Source of the DNA: an uncultured Butyricicoccus sp.
GTDB lineage: Bacteria; Bacillota; Clostridia; Oscillospirales; Butyricicoccaceae
DNA: 62,710 bases
Direction: 5' to 3'
NCBI GenBank assembly: GCA_910584935.1
Contig: CAJUDU010000008.1
Span: forward strand, 1 to 62,710
A program made the translations under genes and the position numbers. Below, piece by piece: positions 28,546-36,409 of this stretch. The notes beneath the pieces are model-generated. The model saw only the letters and a program-made list of their open reading frames with translations, ran no database searches and was not told the DNA's origin. Each line of letters begins with the position of its first letter. Within the stretch, counting starts at the first letter, position 1.

Positions 28546-29982
28546 TTATTTCTCGAAATATGCCGCAACAATTTCCCTTTCGTCAAGATGATGTTTGACA
28601 TGGTTAATTTCCTGATAGGTTTCGTGCCCTTTGCCCATGAGGACAATGGTATCATCCTTTTGCGCCATGCCAAGTGCATAGTGGATTGCTTCCGGACGGT
28701 TTGCAATCACTTCTTTTGGGGTACGGGAATCCTTCATCCCTTCCAAGATATCGGCAATAATCGCGTCCGGCTGTTCAGTGCGCGGGTTATCTGATGTGAC
28801 AATGCAAAAATCTGCAAGCCTTGCCGCAATCGCGCCCATTTTAGGGCGCTTGGTGCGGTCGCGGTCGCCGCCGCAGCCAAACAGGGCAATGACACGCCCC
28901 TTGGTAAAACCGCGCACGGCGCGCAGTACATTTTCCACGCCATCCGGCGAATGGGCATAGTCAATAAGCACCGTATAATCGGTATCGGTTGGGACAACTT
29001 CAATCCGCCCTTTGACGCCATGGGCAGTTTTCAGCGCTGCCGCGGCTTTATCCAATGGGATATCCAGCGCGCGGCATACGCCAAGGGCAGTCAGTGCGTT
29101 TGCCACAGAAAACCCGCCTGGGATACCCAAATGAACACGGCTGATGCCTTCTTCTGCGGAAACAACAAAATCAACGCTATCCGCGTGCAGGCGGATATCT
29201 TTTGCCACAATGCTGGCGCTGTCCGCTTTAACCGAAAAGGTTTCTACCGGACATTTGGCGTCCAGCAGCATTTTTTCACCCGCTGGGTCATCCATATTAA
29301 TCAGCGCTTTGCCACAATTTGCAAACAGGATTGCTTTTGCCTGCCGGTATTCCTCCATGGTATGGTGGAAATCCAAATGGTCTTGGGTCAGGTTGGTGAA
29401 TGCGCCAACTGCAAACCGAATGCCATACACCCGGTCAAGCACCAGCGAATGGGAGGATACTTCCATCACGCAATGGGTGCAGCCTGCCTCTGCCATGCGC
29501 GCAAACAGCGCGTGCAGTTCATAGGATTCCGGCGTTGTGCGTTCGGTGTCAATGGCTTCATCCCCAATGAGGTTTTGGTTGGTGCCAATTAGCCCAACTT
29601 TTGCGCCCTGGCTTTCCAGGATGTGTTTGATAAGATAGGTGCTTGTGGTTTTGCCATTGGTGCCGGTCACGCCAACCATCGTGAGTTTTTCTGCCGGATG
29701 CCCAAACCGGTTTGCACCGATTTGGGCAAGCGCCTGCCGGGAGGATGGTGTAACCACAGCGGGCATACCAGGTTCTGCCTGTTCACAGACAATGGCTGCG
29801 GCACCTTTTTCCAGTGCTGCGGCAATATATTTATGCCCATCGGTTTCAAATCCACGGATTGCAACAAATAAATCCCCAGGCTGTACGGCACGTGAATCAT
29901 AACGTACCTCATGGATTTCCGGGTCTCCGGACACCTGGTTTGTGGTAATCTGGATGCCTGCCAACAATTCTGATAGTTTCAT
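28546..29982 (-). CDS. murE: UDP-MurNAc-tripeptide synthetase MurE (DAP-type)
   Basis: A 478-residue ligase adding the third stem-peptide residue. The ATP loop GVTGTNGKTTSTYLI is near residue 110. TSDNPRTEQP carries the DNPR motif of meso-diaminopimelate-adding enzymes, implying DAP-type peptidoglycan. ATG 29982 follows GAGGAGGAG; a longer frame to 30054 overlaps the PBP gene and is unlikely. Residues after the PBP stop to this start number 40 bases. Confidence 0.96.
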   Translation of the reverse strand: MKLSELLAGIQITTNQVSGDPEIHEVRYDSRAVQPGDLFVAIRGFETDGHKYIAAALEKGAAAIVCEQAEPGMPAVVTPSSRQALAQIGANRFGHPAEKLTMVGVTGTNGKTTSTYLIKHILESQGAKVGLIGTNQNLIGDEAIDTERTTPESYELHALFARMAEAGCTHCVMEVSSHSLVLDRVYGIRFAVGAFTNLTQDHLDFHHTMEEYRQAKAILFANCGKALINMDDPAGEKMLLDAKCPVETFSVKADSASIVAKDIRLHADSVDFVVSAEEGISRVHLGIPGGFSVANALTALGVCRALDIPLDKAAAALKTAHGVKGRIEVVPTDTDYTVLIDYAHSPDGVENVLRAVRGFTKGRVIALFGCGGDRDRTKRPKMGAIAARLADFCIVTSDNPRTEQPDAIIADILEGMKDSRTPKEVIANRPEAIHYALGMAQKDDTIVLMGKGHETYQEINHVKHHLDEREIVAAYFEK

Positions 29983-30022
29983 GATAAACACTCCTCCTCT
30001 TTCCCAATAGCTTTTCAACAGC

Positions 30023-32473
30023 TTAGCGGTCGCTGACGCCTGTGCTGTTTTCAAATGTCACAGTAATCACCGTGCCGACAGGCACTTGTGCGCCTGCTGA
30101 TGGGTTTTGCTGTACTGCGTTGGTTTTATTATTGGTTTGGCTGGTTTTGATGCCTGCGCGGCGCAAGTACAAATTCCTGCTTTCCAGCCGTTCCTTTGCG
30201 GTGGATGGATGTTCGCCAAGCAGATTTGGCACTTCCATCATTTCTGTGGTTTTTTCACCGCCCAGATAAACAATCATTTTGCTTTTAGATGGCAGCCGCA
30301 TCCCGCCTGACGGCACTTGGTCAGTGACGGTATCGCCGTCGCCGACAAACCGGCAGTCCAGCCCTGCGTTTTCAATCATTTCCTGTGCGGCTTCCTTGGT
30401 CTGCCCGATAATACTTGGGATTTCCATTTCACGGCGGTCGCTTTCCGAATCATCATACCGCTGTTCCACGCCGAGATATGGCAAAATATCGGTTAAAATA
30501 CGTCCAACAATTGGCGCGGCAATCGCGCCGCCGCCATGCGGCGAGCTATACGGCAAATCCTGTATCGCAACCAGCACCGCAATTTGTGGGTCATCCATCG
30601 GCGCAACGCCAATGAAAGAAGCTGTGTAACGGTCTTCCAAATCGCCAGGCTTGCCTAAGATTTCTGATGTCGCGGTTTTGCCGCCAACCCGATAGCCTGC
30701 GACATACGCGTTTTTACCGGTACCATCAGCAACAACCCGTTCCATTGCCTGCCGCATAAATGCGGAGGTTTTTTCAGAAACAACCTGCCGTTTGACTTCG
30801 GTATCAATGGTTTCACGGACGGAACCATCCGAATTGAGCACTTGTTTGACCATATGTGGCGTTTTCAGCTTGCCGTCGTCAACAATTGCGGATATCATAG
30901 TAATCATATGTAGCGGCGTGATATTAAACCGCTGCCCAAACGATGTAACCGCAAGGTTAGAAGGCGTCCTGGTCAGTTCTTCCTCATCGAAATACAATGC
31001 TTCGGAGGGCTTCTGCTCCCCTGGCAGGTCAATGCCGACTTTTTCAGTCAGCCCAAACGCTTCAAAATAATCGAAAAAGTGCGCGGGAGTAATCTTAAAT
31101 ACAATCTGCATCATGGCAACGTTGCAGGAGTTCATCAGCGCTTCTGTCAGCGTCTGAGGGCCATGTCCGCCGGTATTGTGGCATTTGATTGGTTCATCCC
31201 AGCCACGGATGACCATTGCGCCGCCGCAATAAAATGGGTCTTCCTCACTGATGGCATGGGTTTCCAGACCAGTGGCAACCGTCATCAACTTAAAGGTGGA
31301 ACCCGGTTCATAGAAGTCTGATACAATATGGTTACGCCACATGGCTTGCAGTTTATCCGTGCGCAGTTTGGCAATAGCTTTCTTCTGTTCTTCGGTCAGC
31401 CCCTGCGGCAGCCCGGCTGACATATTTTCACAGATATATTCTTCTGTCACTGTGCCATTGATACCAGCTTCGGTGAAATAAGCCTGGATTTCGGCAAGTA
31501 AATCGGTATAATATTTGCTGTCCGCGCTGATAACCGTATAATTATTCAGGTCAAAGTCAGGCATATTCGCCATGCCTAAGATATTGCCCGTTTTGACTTC
31601 CATAATAACACCGGAAATGCCACCGCGGGCATTGGGGTTATCCGCAAGGCCGGTTTCCAGGTGCTTTTCCAGATAATGCTGTACCGTTTCATCTACTGTC
31701 ATCACGACCGAACCGCCGTCTTCCGCTGGGGTATACTGGGTATATTCAAATGGCATATCTGAATTGCGGGCATTTTGGGCGCGGACAATACGTCCGGCTG
31801 TGCCTGAAAGCACTTCATCATATTGTAATTCTATGCCGCCAACCGCACCATCATTATTGAGAAACCCAACAACCTGGGATAAAAACGCCCCATACGGATA
31901 ATACCGCTTGGTATCCGCATCGGTATAAACCATCTGCGAATCGCTGAGTTTTTGGGGTTTTTTTTCCGAATCGGCGCTGTTTATGAGCGTATTTTGTAAA
32001 TCTTCATTGATTTTGTTGACAATATCCTTTTCAATACCGCCTTTTATCAGCACTTCCTGCTTGTCGGTGCGCTGCACCCGTTCGAGCACAACATCATAAA
32101 CCATTTCCAGGTTTTCCGAAAGGATATCGGCAACAGCTTCCTGTGCTTCTTCCAAATCCAGCTTATTATTTTGGCAGAAAGTGACCAGCCGGGCTGGGTT
32201 TACATTCACTTCCTCGGTGCTGGCGGATTCGGCAAGCACTTTCATATTGCGGTCATAAATGGTGCCGCGGCGCGGTTCAATAATGCTGTCATGAGTTTGC
32301 AGGCGCATCGCCCGTTCTTCATAAAAATCGCGCTGGACAACCTGCATCCAAAACAGCCGCACGCCAACCGCGACAAATCCGACACAGGATAAAAACACAA
32401 CCAGCCACGCAATCCGCCCACGCATCATGGAATCGGGGCGTTTCTGCCGTTTTCTGCGAAAAGGCAGCTGCAT
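30023..32473 (-). CDS. Class B penicillin-binding protein with PASTA domains (FtsI/SpoVD-like)
   Basis: An 816-residue transpeptidase. One membrane helix (about 22-45) is followed by a dimerisation domain beginning EPRRGTIYDRN. The transpeptidase domain has the active Ser in EPGSTFKLMT (near 390), the second motif NSCN, and GGKTATSE (near 596), where the third motif is KTA instead of KTG. Two PASTA domains fill about 670-810. It cross-links septal peptidoglycan with the cognate SEDS protein. Whether it serves vegetative division (FtsI/PbpB) or spore cortex (SpoVD) is not decidable here. It lies between ftsL and murE. Confidence 0.93.
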   Translation of the reverse strand: MQLPFRRKRQKRPDSMMRGRIAWLVVFLSCVGFVAVGVRLFWMQVVQRDFYEERAMRLQTHDSIIEPRRGTIYDRNMKVLAESASTEEVNVNPARLVTFCQNNKLDLEEAQEAVADILSENLEMVYDVVLERVQRTDKQEVLIKGGIEKDIVNKINEDLQNTLINSADSEKKPQKLSDSQMVYTDADTKRYYPYGAFLSQVVGFLNNDGAVGGIELQYDEVLSGTAGRIVRAQNARNSDMPFEYTQYTPAEDGGSVVMTVDETVQHYLEKHLETGLADNPNARGGISGVIMEVKTGNILGMANMPDFDLNNYTVISADSKYYTDLLAEIQAYFTEAGINGTVTEEYICENMSAGLPQGLTEEQKKAIAKLRTDKLQAMWRNHIVSDFYEPGSTFKLMTVATGLETHAISEEDPFYCGGAMVIRGWDEPIKCHNTGGHGPQTLTEALMNSCNVAMMQIVFKITPAHFFDYFEAFGLTEKVGIDLPGEQKPSEALYFDEEELTRTPSNLAVTSFGQRFNITPLHMITMISAIVDDGKLKTPHMVKQVLNSDGSVRETIDTEVKRQVVSEKTSAFMRQAMERVVADGTGKNAYVAGYRVGGKTATSEILGKPGDLEDRYTASFIGVAPMDDPQIAVLVAIQDLPYSSPHGGGAIAAPIVGRILTDILPYLGVEQRYDDSESDRREMEIPSIIGQTKEAAQEMIENAGLDCRFVGDGDTVTDQVPSGGMRLPSKSKMIVYLGGEKTTEMMEVPNLLGEHPSTAKERLESRNLYLRRAGIKTSQTNNKTNAVQQNPSAGAQVPVGTVITVTFENSTGVSDR

Positions 32474-32585
32474 ATATCATCATTCCTTCCATATGTCCGC
32501 TTAAAAAAATGTCGTAAAAACAGCAAAGGGGAGTCAGAAGCGTTTTCCACCTCTCACTCCCGTAATACCTATCTTATTACGCACT

Positions 32586-33029
32586 TTACCGCAGATATTC
32601 CAATACTGCTGTAAAGCTGCGCATCAGGTTTGCGACTGCATCCCCCAATGTCGCATTTGATTTGGAAACCTCGGTCACTTCCGGGCTGGTCATTTCGATA
32701 TATTCTACCTGTGCCGGATCCATTTTGACCATGCCGAGCGTATCCTGTGCATATTCTTCCACATAGCTGACGCTTAATGCCTGTTCTTTGCGGGTTTTCA
32801 GTGAAACATATTCGCTTTTCAGTTCTTCCAGCGCCAGTTCGCTTTCATTGATATGTTTCATCAGGCTTGTCAGGTGCATCTGATGGTACAGCAGCGCAAC
32901 GCATAACCCCACAACGATTGTGCCAAACAGCACCCGTGATGGACTCATTGCCTTGAGCAGCACGCTTTTTTTTCTGCGCCGCCGTTTTTTCCGCTGCCCT
33001 GGTACGGGCATCTTGTTTTCATCTGCCAT
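32586..33029 (-). CDS. ftsL: FtsL-like cell division protein
   Basis: A 147-residue bitopic protein. A highly basic N terminus (RKKRRRRKK) precedes one membrane segment (VLFGTIVVGLCVALLYH) and then a coiled coil (about 60-105). It ends with the region AQDTLGMVKMDPAQVEYIE, typical of FtsL. ATG 33029 has AAGGGAG eight bases upstream. Position between rsmH and the PBP gene supports the call. Confidence 0.85.
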   Translation of the reverse strand: MADENKMPVPGQRKKRRRRKKSVLLKAMSPSRVLFGTIVVGLCVALLYHQMHLTSLMKHINESELALEELKSEYVSLKTRKEQALSVSYVEEYAQDTLGMVKMDPAQVEYIEMTSPEVTEVSKSNATLGDAVANLMRSFTAVLEYLR

Positions 33030-33075
33030 GCCTGCCACTCCCTTTCAAACCGGCGCCTTCACCCCCAGCGTCCGG

Positions 33076-34029
33076 TTACAGTTTTTCGCATACGCGCAGT
33101 TTTGCGGACCGCGCCCGTGCATTGTCCTGTATTTCGCCCGCGCCCGGCATGATGGGCTTGCGGGTTACGATTTTTACTTGCGGCTTTTTGCCGCATACAC
33201 ACACCGGGAAATCCCGCGGGCAAGTGCAGCCCTGTGCTGCCTGCCGGAATGCTTCTTTGACAATCCGGTCCTCCAGCGAATGGAAGGTAATGACTGCCAG
33301 CCGTCCACCTGGATGGAGCGCCGCAATGGCTTTATCCATTGCCTCACGCACTGCGCCAAGCTCGTCATTGACCGCAATGCGGATTGCCTGGAAGGTGCGT
33401 TTTGCCGGATGCTGCTTTTCGCGCAGCCCTGCCGCAGGCATTGCCCGCCGGATGACCTGCACCAGTTCCCCGGTTGTATGGATGGGGCTTTGTTCCCGCT
33501 GGCGCACAATGGCTGCCGCAATCAGCGGCGCATAACGCTCCTCACCATATTCGAAAAGCACTTTACGCAGTGCATCTTTTTCCCAAGTGTTCACAATTTC
33601 CGCCGCGGTTAGCGCCTGGGTACGATCCATGCGCATATCCAGCGGTGCATCCTGCATATAGGAAAAGCCGCGCGCTGCCTGGTCTAGCTGTGGAGAGGAC
33701 ACGCCTAAATCAAACAAAATGCCATCCGCACCATCCAGCCCCTGCGCGGCAAGGGCACTGTCCAGCGCCCGGAAATCACTTTTCACCAGCGTTACCCGCT
33801 CCATAACAGGCGCAAGGCGTGTTTTTGCATTTTCCAGCGCATCATCATCGCGGTCAATGCAAAGGAGCCGTCCGCCTGCGGCAAGCTGGCGGGCAATCGC
33901 AAGCGCATGCCCCGCGCCGCCCAGCGTCGCGTCGATATAGGTTCCATCCGGCTTTATCTGCAATGCCGTAAGGCACTGCTCCAGCAGGATAGACGCATGA
34001 AAAAATCCCTTTGGCTGCTGACTTTCCAT
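33076..34029 (-). CDS. rsmH: 16S rRNA (cytosine-N4)-methyltransferase RsmH
   Basis: A 317-residue SAM-dependent enzyme (MraW) modifying C1402 of 16S rRNA. Motifs are DATLGGAGHA (SAM binding), CIDRDDDAL, LFDLGVSSPQLD, and VITFHSLEDRIVK near the C terminus. ATG 34029 has AAGG seven bases before it; a TTG two codons earlier is the alternative. It is second in the dcw cluster. Confidence 0.97.
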   Translation of the reverse strand: MESQQPKGFFHASILLEQCLTALQIKPDGTYIDATLGGAGHALAIARQLAAGGRLLCIDRDDDALENAKTRLAPVMERVTLVKSDFRALDSALAAQGLDGADGILFDLGVSSPQLDQAARGFSYMQDAPLDMRMDRTQALTAAEIVNTWEKDALRKVLFEYGEERYAPLIAAAIVRQREQSPIHTTGELVQVIRRAMPAAGLREKQHPAKRTFQAIRIAVNDELGAVREAMDKAIAALHPGGRLAVITFHSLEDRIVKEAFRQAAQGCTCPRDFPVCVCGKKPQVKIVTRKPIMPGAGEIQDNARARSAKLRVCEKL

Positions 34030-34150
34030 AAACAAACCTTGCAGGCGCCCTATGCCTGCTGTCCAATCAGTGATTTAAAATTTTTAGATGATATGTAACT
34101 TTTCCCCTCCAGGTGCATAAACTGTGCCCTGTTTATAAAAAAGAAGGGGT

Positions 34151-34567
34151 TTAAAAGCCAAGTTCCTCCATGGCTTCGATAATGCGTTCTTCGGTAATCG
34201 CGTCATTATAAGCCTGCCAGCGGGTGGCGTCCCAAATTTCGGCATGACCTGCCACGCCGACAATGACGGTTTCCTTAACCAGCCCTGCGTATTTGCGCAG
34301 CCCTGCTGGGATTAGGATACGCCCTTGGCTGTCCGGCTCGGCATCGAATGCCGAGGAAAAGAAAAACCGCTGCAAGTCCCGCGCTTTGCTCATTGGCAAA
34401 GCCCGGATACGGGTTTCCAGCACAGCCCATTCGGTTTCGGGATAAAGGGCAAGGCATTGATCCAGCCCACGGGTCACGGTGAACCGTGCGCCCAGATCCT
34501 CGCGGAGTTTGGCGGGAATAAACAAGCGCCCTTTTGCATCAAGGGAATGTCGGAACTCACCCTTCAT
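34151..34567 (-). CDS. mraZ: Transcriptional regulator MraZ
   Basis: A 138-residue DNA-binding protein with two SpoVT/AbrB-like repeats: the first near DAKGRLFIPAKLRE, the second near DSQGRILIPAGLRKYAG. It controls the dcw cluster from sites in its own promoter. It is the first gene of the cluster, with GAGGTG before the ATG. The three 10-bp repeats just upstream are probable binding sites. Confidence 0.97.
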   Translation of the reverse strand: MKGEFRHSLDAKGRLFIPAKLREDLGARFTVTRGLDQCLALYPETEWAVLETRIRALPMSKARDLQRFFFSSAFDAEPDSQGRILIPAGLRKYAGLVKETVIVGVAGHAEIWDATRWQAYNDAITEERIIEAMEELGF

Positions 34568-34590
34568 GCAGTTTCACCTCATTCCGCCTG

Positions 34591-34620
34591 GCTGCACTTC
34601 TCCCCACTTTGCGCCACCTT
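34591..34620 (-). promoter_or_regulatory. Probable MraZ operator: three 10-bp direct repeats
   Basis: On the minus strand AAGGTGGCGC, AAAGTGGGGA and GAAGTGCAGC lie head to tail with 10-bp period, between the -10 element and the mraZ start. From family knowledge, MraZ binds tandem GTGG-type boxes of about this spacing upstream of mraZ. The match and position are seen; binding is inferred. Confidence 0.65.
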
Positions 34621-34626
34621 GGATTT

Positions 34627-34655
34627 ATTATACCTTGTTTGTCACCGTTTTGCAA
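34627..34655 (-). promoter_or_regulatory. Promoter of the dcw cluster
   Basis: On the minus strand TTGCAA (34650-34655) and TATAAT (34627-34632) are 17 bases apart. The -10 lies 60 bases upstream of mraZ. The -35 sequence is the same as at the ftsZ promoter. Confidence 0.75.
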
Positions 34656-34761
34656 CCCTGCACATTCACTTTTGTGAAATCTAACAGGGCAGTTTTTGTC
34701 GCATTTTGCAGAAAAACGCGTGATTTTTCAGTTTCGAACTGCCGTTTGGTTAAAATGGAAA

Positions 34762-34793
34762 ACGGGTGTACGCCATTTGTCATGGCATACACC
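34762..34793 (-). terminator. Hairpin downstream of the coiled-coil gene, probable terminator
   Basis: GGGTGTATGCCAT and ATGGCGTACACCC (minus strand, one mismatch or wobble) form a stem followed by CGTTTTCC. The T run is interrupted, so termination may be partial. Confidence 0.6.
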
Positions 34794-34824
34794 CATTGTG
34801 TAGGCAGCAGCGCTGCCCCGCAGT

Positions 34825-35286
34825 TTATTGCTCTTTGCTTGCCAAAGCCCGGAAACGCAAACGGGCTTTTTTCACTTCATCCAGCCCAAGCGCCACCGAT
34901 TCTTCGGTACGCTTGAGGGTATCTTCGCAATAATCGTTTGCAGCTTTTTGCAGCTCTCGTGACTGATTCTCTGCATTCATAACCAGTTCCTGTGCTTTTG
35001 CCCGCGCTGCCCGAACAACCTCTGTTTCACTCACCAGCGTGCGTGCCGCTTCTTCCGCCTGTTTTTTCAGTGCATCGGCTTCCCGCTTGCCAGCGGCAAT
35101 CAGCTCATTGCGGCGCTCTACAATATCCTGCGCCATTTTGAGGTCTGCGGGCAATGATACCCGGAGTTCATCCAACATATCCAGCACGCGGTCACGCTCC
35201 AGCATACATTTGTCGGTAAAGGGCACTGCGCCCGCGTCCTGTACCATTTCATACAGGCTGTTTACTAATTCTTCTACTGATGCCAT
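34825..35286 (-). CDS. Coiled-coil protein of unknown function (coaD-linked)
   Basis: A 153-residue acidic, Ala/Glu/Lys-rich protein. It has no signal or membrane segment; residues about 55-140 look like one long coiled coil. The opening MASVEELVNSLYEMVQDAG is distinctive. I recognise it only as a family often found after coaD in Oscillospiraceae; DivIVA-like or filament-forming roles are possible but unproven. ATG 35286 suits AAAGGATG better than the ATG at 35295. It overlaps nothing and follows coaD closely. Confidence 0.7.
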   Translation of the reverse strand: MASVEELVNSLYEMVQDAGAVPFTDKCMLERDRVLDMLDELRVSLPADLKMAQDIVERRNELIAAGKREADALKKQAEEAARTLVSETEVVRAARAKAQELVMNAENQSRELQKAANDYCEDTLKRTEESVALGLDEVKKARLRFRALASKEQ

Positions 35287-35291
35287 ACTGT

Positions 35292-35777
35292 TCATCCATC
35301 CTTTCTAACGCGGCGATATATTTCATTTTCAATTTCTTCGGGTACAAAATCGGTGATTTTCCCGCCATGCAGCGCAATATCCTTGACCATAGAGGACGAA
35401 AGATACATATATTCCGCACTGGTCATCAAAAAGGCAGTATCCACCTGCGCATTGAGTTTGCGGTTTGCCAGCGCCATAGAAAATTCATAATCAAAATCGC
35501 TGACGGCACGCAAACCTTTTACAATGGTACAAGCCCCTTGTTTTGCGGCATAATCGGCAAGCAAACCACTATACCCATCAATTTCAACATTGGGCAAACC
35601 ACTGGTGGTGCGCCGCAAAAAGTGCATCCGCTCTTCTGCGGTAAACATCGGGTATTTGCTGACATTGTGCATCACGACAACAATCAGCTTGTCAAACAGC
35701 GCTGACGCACGCCGGATAATATCCAGATGCCCCAGCGTAACCGGGTCAAACGAGCCGGGATAAACTGCAATTTTCAT
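35292..35777 (-). CDS. coaD: Phosphopantetheine adenylyltransferase
   Basis: A 161-residue enzyme of coenzyme A synthesis that joins ATP and 4'-phosphopantetheine. The nucleotidyltransferase motif YPGSFDPVTLGHLDII is at the N terminus, and YMYLSSSMVKDIALHGG is the second family signature. The length is normal. It starts 3 bases after rsmD and is co-transcribed with it. Confidence 0.97.
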   Translation of the reverse strand: MKIAVYPGSFDPVTLGHLDIIRRASALFDKLIVVVMHNVSKYPMFTAEERMHFLRRTTSGLPNVEIDGYSGLLADYAAKQGACTIVKGLRAVSDFDYEFSMALANRKLNAQVDTAFLMTSAEYMYLSSSMVKDIALHGGKITDFVPEEIENEIYRRVRKDG

Positions 35778-35780
35778 ATC

Positions 35781-36332
35781 CTAATCCGCTTTCTGCTCCC
35801 GCCCATGCAGGACGGTGATTCGGGTTGCGCCGTACTGGTACTCGCGCCCAGCCGCAAAGGGCATAGCAAACGAGTCAGTGACAGCACTTTCGCATAATAT
35901 TATACCAGAGGGCGCTAAAATGTCAAACCTGTTGATGGACAAAAGCGCCTGTTCCATAATTTCCCCGCCATAAGGCGGGTCCAGCAGGATAATTCCATAC
36001 TTATTTTTCTCGCATCTTGAAATAAATCTTTTAAACTCCATCAAATGGGTTTCTGTCCGGCTGCCTATCCGCGCCGCCGCAATATTTTTCTGGATGATTT
36101 TCATCGCGGCGCGGTCATGTTCCACAAAATCACAATATAGCGCGCCCCGGCTAACCGCTTCAATGCCAAGCTGCCCTGTGCCCGCAAACAGGTCAAGCAC
36201 ATGGGCGCCCCGTACCCAATTCTGAATAATATTAAAAACAGATTCTTTGACACGGTCGGTTGTTGGACGGGTATCCATACCTGGGACAGGCTGCAACTTA
36301 CAACCCCGCGCCGAACCGGAAATCACACGCAT
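35781..36332 (-). CDS. rsmD: 16S rRNA (guanine966-N2)-methyltransferase RsmD
   Basis: A 183-residue SAM-dependent enzyme. N-terminal MRVISGSARG, DLFAGTGQLGIEAVSRGA (SAM site) and LLDPPYGG (catalytic DPPY) are typical. AAGGA precedes the start. It leads the rsmD-coaD-coiled-coil group; uvrC lies 77 bases upstream on the same strand. Confidence 0.96.
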   Translation of the reverse strand: MRVISGSARGCKLQPVPGMDTRPTTDRVKESVFNIIQNWVRGAHVLDLFAGTGQLGIEAVSRGALYCDFVEHDRAAMKIIQKNIAAARIGSRTETHLMEFKRFISRCEKNKYGIILLDPPYGGEIMEQALLSINRFDILAPSGIILCESAVTDSFAMPFAAGREYQYGATRITVLHGREQKAD

Positions 36333-36409
36333 AATTGTATCCTTCCTTTTTTACTGACCAGCGAACATCAGAAAACCACCGACGTAACTGCCAGCTAAAA
36401 CCGATGGTC

